From Sulfolobaceae archaeon (lineage in GTDB: Archaea > Thermoproteota > Thermoprotei_A > Sulfolobales > Sulfolobaceae), in assembly GCA_028277025.1 (NCBI GenBank), contig JAPYVG010000002.1:1-64000 (forward strand): DNA of 64,000 nt. The letters are read 5' to 3'. The notes under the pieces are model-generated. The model was not told where the DNA came from. It was given only the letters and a program-made list of their open reading frames with translations, and made no database searches. Shown here in pieces: positions 47,097 through 58,596 of this stretch (the stretch's first letter is position 1; each line of letters begins with the position of its first letter). Both the position numbers and the translations under genes were made by a program.

Positions 47097-47806
47097 AGTT
47101 TGCAATCGTACAAGCTAGTAATAGGTTGTCTGCATTACAATTCACTGAAGAAGCTCTAAAGCTCGGTGCAGAAGTAGTATTGTTACCGGAGAAATGGGTA
47201 AAACATTTAGATGACCTACCACTACAAGAATTTCAGAGATTAGCTAAAAAATATACTTCGTATATTATACCCGGAGCGGTAGAAGATGGTGTTTCTGTTA
47301 TAGCTCCTATTGTAGACCCTAATGGTGAGATAAAAGGTATTGCTAAAAAGATTCATTTGTTTGATGAAGAAAGGAAAAGACTTTTTCCCGGTTCTTCAAC
47401 AGTCATTTTTAATTATCGAGGCGTAAAAATAGGTATTGCAATTTGTTATGACGTAGATTACCCAGAAGTTATAAGGCAAATGTTTTTGAAAGGAGTAGAA
47501 ATAGTTCTTGTTCCCTCTAAAATTCCTTACGATGGAATAGAGCTATGGAGGGAATATCTTAAGGTAAGAGTTTTAGAAAATAGAATAGCTATAATAAATG
47601 CTAACGCTATAGAACCACCAGAGTACCCCGGTAAAAGTGTAGCTTATGTGCCAGTTTTAAGAGGTAGGTTTGTTGTGCCGGAAAAAATCCTTGAGATGGA
47701 GTCAAATGAAAGCTACGCTATACTTGATATAAATACACTTTCCTTTATGAATTTAAGAATTGAAAGGTTGAAAGAGTATAGAGATTTCGAAATAAATGAA
47801 TTATAA
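47093..47806 (+). CDS. carbon-nitrogen hydrolase (nitrilase superfamily)
   Basis: The 237-aa amidase-like enzyme has a complete Glu-Lys-Cys triad: Glu33 in LLPEKW, Lys86 in AKKIHLFDE, and Cys118 in AICYDVDYPE. It starts with a TTG that overlaps the TGA of the CBS-HPF gene (TTGA), so translation of the two is probably coupled. Substrate is unknown; members hydrolyse omega-amides, carbamoyl compounds or deaminated glutathione. The coupling to a putative ribosome dormancy factor is noteworthy but unexplained. Confidence 0.87.
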   Translation: MKFAIVQASNRLSALQFTEEALKLGAEVVLLPEKWVKHLDDLPLQEFQRLAKKYTSYIIPGAVEDGVSVIAPIVDPNGEIKGIAKKIHLFDEERKRLFPGSSTVIFNYRGVKIGIAICYDVDYPEVIRQMFLKGVEIVLVPSKIPYDGIELWREYLKVRVLENRIAIINANAIEPPEYPGKSVAYVPVLRGRFVVPEKILEMESNESYAILDINTLSFMNLRIERLKEYRDFEINEL

Positions 47807-47820
47807 TAAAAAAAGGAAAA
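47804..47820 (-). terminator. T-rich terminator after sRNA 2
   Basis: Read on the minus strand, TTTTCCTTTTTTTATTA follows the D box of the sRNA directly. T-tracts of this kind terminate archaeal transcription, which supports an RNA ending here. Confidence 0.45.
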
Positions 47821-47872
47821 TCAGATTCGGTGGATATCTTCACTCTTCAGGGAAGGGCGCCTTCATCATTTA
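47818..47872 (-). ncRNA. C/D box guide sRNA candidate 2
   Basis: Read on the minus strand the architecture is near perfect: C box ATGATGA (47863-47869), 12-nt guide AGGCGCCCTTCC, D' box CTGA (47847-47850), 4-nt spacer AGAG, C' box TGAAGA (47837-47842), 12-nt guide TATCCACCGAAT, and D box CTGA (47821-47824). The C box includes the TGA stop codon of the upstream secreted-protein gene on the same strand, so the sRNA forms the 3' end of that transcript or is transcribed from within it. Predicted target stretches are GGAAGGGCGCCU and AUUCGGUGGAUA; I cannot assign them to particular rRNA or tRNA sites. Confidence 0.85.
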
Positions 47873-48345
47873 TCTTTGTGTACCGGGTGTATTATTAGTA
47901 AGGGTTCTTGGTTAACGTTAAGATCGCCTTTCGGATGGTTTGATACTTGATAACTTATTGTTATTATAAGGGTATATTTGCCGGAAGTTAAGTTTAAGTA
48001 TGCTTTATCGTTATCTAAGTTTAGCAGTATTGTCTTCCCGTCTATTTCAATAGTTACATTAAAGTAAGAAAATACTTTAGACAGTTTTTCTATATGTAAT
48101 AGTTTAATTTCGTAAGTTCCATTGCTTGAAATTACTATGGTGGCATTTGCAGTTACGTTCCCTTTTTCTCCCGCAGTTAAATTACCTAGATTGATATATG
48201 CTGGTATTATTTCTGCTGAGGAGTTTGATGCTGTTATATGGTATGAAATATATGCTAGAGGGCCATATCCGTGCATTCCGGCTACAAAAACTCCAGTAGC
48301 CATGGTAGCCGCTATTACAACTATTAAGAGTGGGATTGCCTTCAT
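47866..48345 (-). CDS. secreted or membrane-anchored protein, 159 aa
   Basis: The N terminus MKAIPLLIVVIAATMATGVF is a hydrophobic signal or anchor segment. The rest is a beta-strand-rich extracytoplasmic domain with several N-glycosylation sequons (NSS, NLT, NAT, NGT, NVT). It shows no catalytic motif. The Thr/Ser/Asn-rich composition is typical of Sulfolobales cell-surface proteins. Its stop codon lies within the C box of the sRNA just downstream. Confidence 0.72.
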   Translation of the reverse strand: MKAIPLLIVVIAATMATGVFVAGMHGYGPLAYISYHITASNSSAEIIPAYINLGNLTAGEKGNVTANATIVISSNGTYEIKLLHIEKLSKVFSYFNVTIEIDGKTILLNLDNDKAYLNLTSGKYTLIITISYQVSNHPKGDLNVNQEPLLIIHPVHKDK

Positions 48346-48452
48346 CGAGTCTATTTGTACGTTTCATCTTTATTAGGGTTACGGTGTTTTTTCTGTTTCA
48401 TCCATTTCATTATAGAAAAACTTTATTAACGAGCCGTTTCACTTTATGCTTT

Positions 48453-49259
48453 GTGGAATCAATTTCACTTTTAAGTAAAAACAATGAAATTAAAGATTTG
48501 ATTACTAAAACGTTAGAATTTGCTAAGAAATTAGATTTAGAACCAATTATATCATTTTATTTCGAACAAAAGTTGTTAAAGGATATTATAAAAAAATTAG
48601 ATTCCCAATTTTCTACATTGTACGAAAAATACAAATTTTTCAGAGACGTTTTTATTACTGAGGCCTTAAAATTACAGAATTATGATTTTAAAGGAAAATA
48701 CATAGAATATATCTATTATACAATTCCTATAGGAGATGAAATAGAAATAATGTTTGTTAGAAATAACTGGATTCCTCCCAAGGCTGTGATATTAAGAGGT
48801 CAAGTGAAATTTACCTTCATGCCTCACGCTACTTTCAAAGAAGTCGAAGAAAGTATAAGAACTCAAAATGAAGACGATATTACAGTAGATTTTCTGAACG
48901 GAATACCGGTGAAGTGGGAAAGAAAAAGAAACATATTTACTGATTTCAGAAATACTAGTGAGGTCTTACAATCAAAAAAGCCAGTTTTAGTAAATTTCGC
49001 ACCGACCTTAGAAACTTATCTTCTTGTAGGGATTATAGCTAATAATGTTTACCCAGAAAAGAATAAAGTAATAGTTAGGAGAAGAGGTGAGAGTCTAGAG
49101 TATGAAATAGTAAGCGGAAAGGCCAGCAGAGAAGAGGTGAGGAGAGGTGAGACTCTAGACCCTATAAGCAAGGCGGAATTATATTATGATTTTAAAAGTA
49201 GAAGCATAGACTCAGAAACTCTTATAAAAGGTCTAATTTATAAACTCCCTGGATTTTAA
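48453..49259 (+). CDS. hypothetical 268-aa protein
   Basis: I do not recognise a family. The open frame extends back to 48330 but that part overlaps the divergent gene and is low-complexity. A TATA-like CTTTATTAAC near 48421-48430 supports the GTG at 48453 as a leaderless start. The protein is helical at first (KDLITKTLEFAKKLDL) and basic overall. It contains two similar segments, RRRGESLEYE and RRGETLDPIS, encoded by a locally repeated sequence (AGAGGTGAG at 49083, 49133 and 49143). It may be a nucleic-acid binding protein, but nothing decides this. Confidence 0.6.
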   Translation: MESISLLSKNNEIKDLITKTLEFAKKLDLEPIISFYFEQKLLKDIIKKLDSQFSTLYEKYKFFRDVFITEALKLQNYDFKGKYIEYIYYTIPIGDEIEIMFVRNNWIPPKAVILRGQVKFTFMPHATFKEVEESIRTQNEDDITVDFLNGIPVKWERKRNIFTDFRNTSEVLQSKKPVLVNFAPTLETYLLVGIIANNVYPEKNKVIVRRRGESLEYEIVSGKASREEVRRGETLDPISKAELYYDFKSRSIDSETLIKGLIYKLPGF

Positions 49260-49327
49260 GGCAACTAATTCCTAACCTTTAAAAAAATTAAACTTTACAA
49301 CAAGAGTTTATTTTATTTTACAACTTT

Positions 49328-49335
49328 ATTTATAT
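49328..49335 (+). promoter_or_regulatory. TATA box of the 2-oxoacid:ferredoxin oxidoreductase operon
   Basis: TTTATATT is centred 26-27 nt before the ATG at 49359, giving a leaderless message for the two subunit genes. Confidence 0.55.
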
Positions 49336-49358
49336 TCTACAATAACAGATTATACCAT

Positions 49359-52627
<3,269 letters not shown>

Positions 52628-52631
<4 letters not shown>

Positions 52632-53602
52632 TCTATTCCCGATATAAACAAGTTATTCGGATCTAAAGAATCTTTCAGCAGTTTAAAAGTAATAGAAGAA
52701 TATCCTAAACATTCCTCTCCTTTTTTACAGTTCTTTTCTATAATTACAATGTAGCCTTGTTTCCTTAGATCTAAAGCTTTATTATCACAAACTCTCACGT
52801 ATCCAGCTCCGTAAAAAGCTATTCCATTGTTAAACATGCTAAGAACTTCTATCTCATTTCCTCTAGTAGTTATAATCCCATAAACCCTTTCGCATTCTAA
52901 ATTCACGTCTGGGAGTAAATCGCTTACTTTATATTTTTCTTCGAATTTCTTTATGTACTCTTCAAACCCGGCCAAGATTATTAAATTCTTTAACTCACCA
53001 TTACCCTTTTTAATGCTTATTATCCCCCACGGCCTCTCTTGTAAAAACGTATTAATATCACCCTCAACAGTTATTATTCTATCCGGTTTAGGTAATAATC
53101 TGAAAGTTAACTCTACGTAAACTCCTAGAGAGCCTAATGCTCCCGATAGAGCTTTCCATATTTTATAACCGCTTGAAAATTTCGGTGTTTTACCACCACT
53201 CTTTATTAATTCGCCTTTTCCAGTGACTACTCTAGCCCCTAGAAGGTAGTCTCTAGGGTATGGGTACCAAAGAGTGAAGTGTGAAGGTGGATTAACTGAT
53301 GTTAATCCACCTAAAGTCCCGTCATAGTAGAAGGGTAATATTACTCCTCTCTTATTTAGCTCCTTCTGTAATTCATTAACTAGTACCCCGCTTTGGGCTG
53401 TAACGTATAAGTCACTTTCAGATATTTCAAGGATTTTATTTATTTTAACTAAAGAAATGCAGATATCAGCGTAAAAATCGGTTCTAAGGTGATGTTTTCC
53501 ACTCCCCATAACATGAATCTTTTCACCTTTTCTTTCAGCACTCTTTATAACCTCTACTACCTCTTCATAACTTACTGGGTAAACAGTCTCTTTGCAATTC
53601 AT
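52628..53602 (-). CDS. FAD-binding oxidase subunit, GlcE-like
   Basis: A 324-aa protein of the FAD_binding_4 family. The FAD-binding PP-loop region is KIHVMGSGKHHLRTDF (about 32-47), and the second motif GVILPFYYDGTLGGLTSVNPPS is interrupted by Gly-rich TLGGL. It is shorter than GlcD and resembles GlcE, the second flavin-domain subunit of glycolate oxidase. It is divergent from the glcD-glcF pair with 41 bp between starts, completing a three-gene set split over two strands. Confidence 0.82.
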
Positions 53603-53643
53603 ACTATATAAACATTTTAAACTCTCATGATTAAATAATTAAG

Positions 53644-55017
53644 GTGCTTGAAAAGGAATTAAAGGATATAGTAGGTGAAAAGTGGGTAATTGAAAGTGAC
53701 GAGAAGAAACTTTACGGTTTTGATGGTTTCACGGCTGTTAGAGGAGAACCCAGATTAGTTGTTTTGCCCGGTAATGAAGAAGAGGCTGTAAAGGTGTTAA
53801 GACTTTTAATTAAGAACAGTGTAAAAGTTATTGTCAGAGGATCTGGGACAAGTTTAAGTGGGGCTACTGTTTCTCTCACCGGCGATGAGGTTGTGGTATC
53901 ACTTACTAGACTTAACAAGGTTTACTTTCAAAAAGGTTTTGAAATAGAGGTAGGCCCCGGAATAGTGAACGCAATGGTAACTATGAACGCACCCCCGCAT
54001 TTATTTTATGCACCAGATCCCTCTAGCTATCAGGTTTCTAGTATTGGTGGTAACATCTCTCACGATTCCGGCGGTATCCATGTAGTAAAGTATGGTCCTA
54101 CTTTTAACAGTATTATAAGCTTACGTGTATTATTGCCTAATGGTGAGGTAGAGGAGTTTCCTTCTTCGCCAGTTTTTAATTTCTCTAGTATATTCATAGG
54201 TGCTGAGGGTACTTTAGGGGCTGTGTTAAGGGCTAGGTTAAGACTTTATTTAAAGCCTAAATTTAAGAAAAGTATTTTTGCCACATTTAACAGCATTAGA
54301 GATGCGGGGAAGGCTATAGTTGATGTTTTTAAATCCGGTGTTATCCCCTCAGCGTTAGAAATGATGGATAAATATTCAATTATTGCGGTTGAGAATAGTA
54401 GATATAAGGCTGGAATACCAGAGGTCGATGCGATTCTACTTATAGAGTTAGATGGTTCACAAGCTGATTTTGAAGAGAGAAGAGTGAAGAGAGTGATAGA
54501 AGATAATGGTGGAGAAATATTAAATGTTAAAGACCCCAACAAGCTCTGGAACGCAAGAAAGGGCGCTTTTCCAGCTATGGGAGTGATTTCCCCCGCTTAC
54601 CTTACGCTGGACTGTAATGTTTTGAGAGGCTATTTGCCAGACGTTTTAGTTAAGATAAGGGAAATAGCGTTAAAATATAACGTTTATGTCGCTAATGTTT
54701 TTCATGCGGGGGATGGAAATTTACACCCATTAATTTCTTACGACCCTAGCGATTTTAACAGTTTTTATAGGGCAGTTAAGGCTAGTGATGAAATTGAAAA
54801 GACCGTTATAGAAATTGGCGGTGTTCCATCGGGGGAACACGGAATAGGGATTGAGAAAGTGAAGTTCATGGAAGTTTACTATGACGAAACCAGCCTTAAT
54901 GTTATGAAAAGGATAAAAAACGTGTTTGATCCCTATAATTTGTTTAACCCTTGTAAAATGTTTGGTAATTGTAAAGTAGAAAATAGGGAGGTTAAGGTTT
55001 TATGGGAATGGGACTAG
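53644..55017 (+). CDS. glcD: FAD-linked glycolate/D-lactate oxidase, GlcD-like
   Basis: A 457-aa flavoprotein of the GlcD/D-lactate dehydrogenase family. The FAD site is VIVRGSGTSLSGATVSL (about 60-76), then IGGNISHDSGGIHVVKYG. The C-terminal motif VANVFHAGDGNLHPLI (about 354-369) and GVPSGEHGIGIEK carry the catalytic His residues. It starts with GTG. The next gene starts 16 nt before its stop and encodes the Fe-S partner. Confidence 0.92.
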   Translation: MLEKELKDIVGEKWVIESDEKKLYGFDGFTAVRGEPRLVVLPGNEEEAVKVLRLLIKNSVKVIVRGSGTSLSGATVSLTGDEVVVSLTRLNKVYFQKGFEIEVGPGIVNAMVTMNAPPHLFYAPDPSSYQVSSIGGNISHDSGGIHVVKYGPTFNSIISLRVLLPNGEVEEFPSSPVFNFSSIFIGAEGTLGAVLRARLRLYLKPKFKKSIFATFNSIRDAGKAIVDVFKSGVIPSALEMMDKYSIIAVENSRYKAGIPEVDAILLIELDGSQADFEERRVKRVIEDNGGEILNVKDPNKLWNARKGAFPAMGVISPAYLTLDCNVLRGYLPDVLVKIREIALKYNVYVANVFHAGDGNLHPLISYDPSDFNSFYRAVKASDEIEKTVIEIGGVPSGEHGIGIEKVKFMEVYYDETSLNVMKRIKNVFDPYNLFNPCKMFGNCKVENREVKVLWEWD

Positions 55018-55973
55018 AAGAAGCATTAAAGTGTGTTCATTGTGGTTTTTGTTTAGAGGCTTGTCCCACGTATGTTGTTACGAAGTCTGAAATTCACTCG
55101 CCTAGAGGTAGAATTACTGCTTTTAAATTAGGGATTAATTCAGATGGTTTTCAAACATGCATGTTCTGTAGAAGGTGCGAATTAGCTTGCCCTAGTGGAG
55201 TAAAGTATTCTGAGATTATCAAGACTGTTAGGAGGCCTAACCCCTTAGAAAAAATTGCCGTTAAACTTCTTGATAGGCCGGTCTCTTTAGTTCCTTTTCT
55301 AAGGATGTTAAGGATAAACGCTTTTATTCCTTTGGAGCACAGAGAGGAGAATGAAGACTTAATACTCTTCCCGGGATGTTTAACCAGTGTTGTTTTCAGA
55401 AATTCAGTAGAAAAAGTGCTAAACTACTTTAAAAGTCTAGGATATAAAGTGAGTGTCTATAACGATATGTGTTGCGGTCTAGCTCATGAACATATAGGTG
55501 AAGTTCTGGAGGGTAAGGAAAGGATTGAAAGGCTTAAGGATGTTTTTAGGGGTAAAGTAGTGGTTTCACTTTCCTCTAATTGTACGGCACATATGAGGGA
55601 GAATGGGATTGAAAATGTTTACGATTTAGCTGAGTTTTTACTGAAATTTAACCTACCGCTTCCAAAAAGGGATGGAGAAGTCACAATTCATGAGCCATGC
55701 CATGCACATCTTTTAGGGATAGACAAGTACATAAGACCACTGGTAGAAAAGATGGGGCTAAAAGTAGCGGAAAGTGAAGAGCCCTCCTTTGAGTGTGGGG
55801 CTGGAGGAGATTTCTTCATATTTAATAGAGAACTGTCAGAGAAAGTAATGGAGGTGAAGAAGGAGAAGACTTTGAAGAGTGGAGTGAAGACTGTAATCTC
55901 TACAAACCCCTCTTGTTCTCTAGCCTTCCTTAAAATGGGGCTAAGGCCTATTCATATTGCCGATCTTTTATAA
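55002..55973 (+). CDS. glcF: glycolate oxidase iron-sulfur subunit, GlcF-like
   Basis: A 323-aa protein with two 4Fe-4S motifs: Cys11/14/17/21 in CVHCGFCLEACP, and CMFCRRCELACPSG near residue 52. Two CCG-type domains follow, seen in MCCGLAHEHIGE and the variant FECGAGGDFF, where a usual second Cys is replaced by Glu. It would accept electrons from GlcD/GlcE and pass them to the quinone pool or another carrier. It is translationally coupled to glcD. Confidence 0.9.
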   Translation: MGMGLEEALKCVHCGFCLEACPTYVVTKSEIHSPRGRITAFKLGINSDGFQTCMFCRRCELACPSGVKYSEIIKTVRRPNPLEKIAVKLLDRPVSLVPFLRMLRINAFIPLEHREENEDLILFPGCLTSVVFRNSVEKVLNYFKSLGYKVSVYNDMCCGLAHEHIGEVLEGKERIERLKDVFRGKVVVSLSSNCTAHMRENGIENVYDLAEFLLKFNLPLPKRDGEVTIHEPCHAHLLGIDKYIRPLVEKMGLKVAESEEPSFECGAGGDFFIFNRELSEKVMEVKKEKTLKSGVKTVISTNPSCSLAFLKMGLRPIHIADLL

Positions 55974-56062
55974 ACTTTAACTCCCTTCTCTTTACTTCAG
56001 AGGGTTCTCTATCCTTTTCATAGTATTATGAGAAGAATCTGAATTAAAGACTTTGAAGATAA

Positions 56063-56072
56063 GACTCTAGAC
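56063..56072. promoter_or_regulatory. palindrome-like element before segA
   Basis: GACTCTAGAC, centred on the palindrome TCTAGA, lies 4 nt before the segA ATG, where autoregulatory SegB sites would be expected. The same 10-mer occurs at 49151-49160 within a coding region, so the sequence alone is not decisive. Confidence 0.3.
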
Positions 56073-56075
56073 AGA

Positions 56076-56750
56076 ATGATAGTTGTAGTTATTAACCAAA
56101 AGGGTGGTGTTGGTAAAACTACTACTTCAGTTAATTTAGCTTATACTTTAGCTAAGTGGAAAAACGTAGCCTTACTCGATTTAGACCCGGAAGGAGGCGC
56201 TACGGTATCCTTTGGAATGAAGAGGGAAAAAAAGGAATACCCATTAGGCGGTAAAAGCGTGAACATATTTAATGTAGAAGTTTTTCTCTCACATATTGGC
56301 TTACTTAAGCTTGAACTGAATGGGGACATAGAGTCCGTTGTCTCAAGTATAAAGAAGATTTCCGAAAGTTTTGATGTCCTCGTAATAGATACTCCGCCTA
56401 ATTTAGGTACTCTCTCAGTTTCTGCTATGATGGCTGCTGACAAGATAGTAACTCCGATTACTCCTCAACCTTTAGCAATAGAAGCTGTGAAGAATTTAAA
56501 CTCTAGACTTAATAGTCTCAAGAAGAACGCTATAGCTTTTACAAACATGAGTAAGAAATCGGTGAGTATTGATCTCTCTTCAGTTAAGAGTATAGAGTTA
56601 TCAATTCCTCAGTCTAAACTCTTCTCTGAAGCCACTAGACTCGGAGTTCCCGCTGTTAGATATGAGGAATTTAAGGTTAAAAAGCCAAAGATTTCAGAAC
56701 TTTATGAGAGATTAGGTAAGATTGTACTAGAAGGTGTTGGTAATGAGTGA
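56076..56750 (+). CDS. segA: ParA-type chromosome segregation ATPase
   Basis: SegA is the Walker-type ATPase of the Sulfolobales SegAB chromosome segregation system. The deviant Walker A KGGVGKTT lies at 9-16, Walker A' LLDLDPEGGATVSFG at about 33-47, and Walker B VLVIDTPPNLG at about 101-111. The 224-aa length fits. The following gene overlaps its stop and encodes SegB, confirming the pair. Confidence 0.92.
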   Translation: MIVVVINQKGGVGKTTTSVNLAYTLAKWKNVALLDLDPEGGATVSFGMKREKKEYPLGGKSVNIFNVEVFLSHIGLLKLELNGDIESVVSSIKKISESFDVLVIDTPPNLGTLSVSAMMAADKIVTPITPQPLAIEAVKNLNSRLNSLKKNAIAFTNMSKKSVSIDLSSVKSIELSIPQSKLFSEATRLGVPAVRYEEFKVKKPKISELYERLGKIVLEGVGNE

Positions 56751-57102
56751 ACTAGATCTGATTCTAAATAGGAAAAAGGGTGTTAATGAGGAGTCTAAGG
56801 GAGAAATACAAAACTTTGTTAGTCAACAAGAGGTCTCTCTTAACAATCCACAACAAGCTAATACCCCCTCTAATAATTCTAATAACATAGAAGATATTAT
56901 GAGAAAGTTTCTTGATAGAGACCCGAAGATAGGAGTATGGAGTTATCCTGCCTTTCTAGTATTACAGTACTTATATCATACTATACCGGGATTTAAGATG
57001 AGCCGAACTGCCAAAGAAGCCTTAGAAAAAGGATTAAAGGAAATGTATCCAGATTTATATGATATAGCAGAAAAAATAGCTAAAGAAAATAAGAAGATTT
57101 AA
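56743..57102 (+). CDS. segB: SegB-like DNA-binding partner
   Basis: A 119-aa protein with a long low-complexity Asn/Gln-rich N-terminal part (NNPQQANTPSNNSNN) and a compact C-terminal domain, about 55-118, with KMSRTAKEALEKGLKEMYPD, as in SegB ribbon-helix-helix-type proteins. SegB binds DNA sites and stimulates SegA. The ATG at 56743 overlaps the segA stop (ATGAGTGA); an in-frame GTG at 56734 would add three residues. Confidence 0.87.
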   Translation: MSELDLILNRKKGVNEESKGEIQNFVSQQEVSLNNPQQANTPSNNSNNIEDIMRKFLDRDPKIGVWSYPAFLVLQYLYHTIPGFKMSRTAKEALEKGLKEMYPDLYDIAEKIAKENKKI

Positions 57103-57145
57103 TAATTTGATGGTAATACTCCCCTTAGCGTTTTTCCCTTAACTT

Positions 57146-57553
57146 TTAACCCTTTGGCTTGGTCATTTTTATGATCCTCTCATAAAAAATCCCTAATATT
57201 GATAATATGACAAATGTTAATCCAATAGCAATCGCTACAAAATCTAAGGTTAAATAAATATTGTTATGAATTACAGTTACTGTTTGGGAAGTTGAATTAG
57301 GGTTTGTTACCTCAATTATGTTTCCTTGATATATTGGAAAAGTTTTCCCTTCTTGATTAGATATATCGCCTAAATCATTAACTTGGTTAATTGGCTTTAC
57401 ATATCCTTCAAGCTCGGCGTTATTAAATGTCGCGGTAGCGTGGGGTTGTATAGTAACTTTTTGAATACTCAAAGAAAGAACATAATCTCCAATACCGACT
57501 GAGAGTAAAAAGATCAGCGTTCCAATCAGTAGCAACTTTTTCCATAGACTCAT
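57146..57553 (-). CDS. membrane protein with extracytoplasmic domain, 135 aa
   Basis: An N-terminal transmembrane helix or signal anchor (residues about 6-26) is followed by an extracytoplasmic beta-rich domain of about 65 residues (about 30-95) and a C-terminal helix (about 98-122), then a basic tail KMTKPKG. No family is recognised. It overlaps the glycosyltransferase gene by 4 bp (ATGA), implying co-translation and perhaps a membrane complex. Confidence 0.7.
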   Translation of the reverse strand: MSLWKKLLLIGTLIFLLSVGIGDYVLSLSIQKVTIQPHATATFNNAELEGYVKPINQVNDLGDISNQEGKTFPIYQGNIIEVTNPNSTSQTVTVIHNNIYLTLDFVAIAIGLTFVILSILGIFYERIIKMTKPKG

Positions 57554-58596
57554 ACTTTATATCTAACGCCACGCCAAAATATATATTTTTCTCTTAATAT
57601 AAGAAATGAAAGAAAAAATGCGAAAAATATTGACAATAAAGAGAAAAATGACGGGATTAGTGCGTAACCAGTCCTAAACCCCCTATTAACGTTCTTTAAA
57701 AACCACAAAATGTATGGGCTCAGAAAAATTAAATTCATAGTTAAAATGAAAAGCACTAAGAAAAGTGTGAGAAAGAATGAAATTATTAGAAATCCATAAA
57801 ACCCCCTTGGAGAGTACTTCCTAACAGTGATTATTTGCCTTTTACTCCAAAGGATTAAGTTCTTCTCATCATATATATTTAAAGGAATTGCAGAGAACAC
57901 GAAAGCTATACTACCTCTTCTTTTAGCAATTCTGGTTAGTGTACAGTCATCACACCATTCGTTCTTTAATTCCCTTATTACTTCACTATCAAAAAATTCT
58001 CTCTTAAAAGCCATAGACCCTCCCCAGAGAAAAGTACCTCCGACAGCCTGGCTTTCAAAACCTAAGGTCCAGAACCCTGCCCTTAATAAATTACTTAAAG
58101 AGTACTTGAGGGGTTTGGGCCATGAAAATGTAGTTGATGCGACATAGCCATTATAAAGTGGTCGCACCAATTTCCTTAACCAGAATTTAGGGTATCTAGT
58201 GTCTGAATCAGCAAAGACTATTATTTTGCCATTAGCGTATTTAATTCCCGTCAGTTGTGCCTTTATTTTATTGCTACAATTAGTACACTCAACTTCATTT
58301 ACAACTATTTTAACATCCAGTCTTTTTAACACCTCTACTGACTCATCATCTAGATTATCTACAACGTAAATTACTTCAAAACTGGGGTAATCTTGGTTTA
58401 GTAAAGATAACACGTTTTCCTCTAGTTGCGGGTCTTTCCCCCTTATAGGAATTATTATTGAAACTAGATCAGAAGGTGTAGGAGAAGTAGTCTGTTTTTC
58501 AAGCTCTTTTCTTAACCTTATCTCTCTGTAAATTTGGTATATTAATACTAAATCCGCTAGTATTACTAAACTTATCAGAAATATTAACATACTCAA
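57550..58596 (-). CDS. GT2 membrane glycosyltransferase (ceramide glucosyltransferase-like)
   Basis: A 348-aa protein with an N-terminal helix, a GT-A domain and three C-terminal helices. Motifs are SIIIPIRGKDPQLEENVLSL, the metal-binding FADSDTRYP near residue 133, GGTFLWGGSMAFKREFF and the RQIITVRKY that replaces QxxRW. It resembles HpnI/ceramide glucosyltransferases, so a glycolipid or lipid-linked sugar is a likely product. Its first 98 bp overlap the 3' end of nucS in another frame; no alternative start inside its frame removes the overlap while keeping the N-terminal helix. Confidence 0.82.
   Translation of the reverse strand: MSMLIFLISLVILADLVLIYQIYREIRLRKELEKQTTSPTPSDLVSIIIPIRGKDPQLEENVLSLLNQDYPSFEVIYVVDNLDDESVEVLKRLDVKIVVNEVECTNCSNKIKAQLTGIKYANGKIIVFADSDTRYPKFWLRKLVRPLYNGYVASTTFSWPKPLKYSLSNLLRAGFWTLGFESQAVGGTFLWGGSMAFKREFFDSEVIRELKNEWCDDCTLTRIAKRRGSIAFVFSAIPLNIYDEKNLILWSKRQIITVRKYSPRGFYGFLIISFFLTLFLVLFILTMNLIFLSPYILWFLKNVNRGFRTGYALIPSFFSLLSIFFAFFLSFLILREKYIFWRGVRYKV

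Noticed and set aside
48330..48452. N-terminal extension of the 268-aa hypothetical protein
   Set aside because: It overlaps the divergent secreted-protein start, encodes a Phe-rich low-complexity peptide, and a TATA-like element lies within it, so the GTG at 48453 is a better start.
49083..49151. AGAGGTGAG triplicate as a regulatory repeat
   Set aside because: It is within a coding frame and translates to similar Arg-Arg-Gly-Glu segments, so protein-level repetition explains it at least as well.
57827..58147. plus-strand frame of 106 codons antisense to the GT2 gene
   Set aside because: The sense frame carries full GT2 motifs; the antisense peptide has no recognisable domain.
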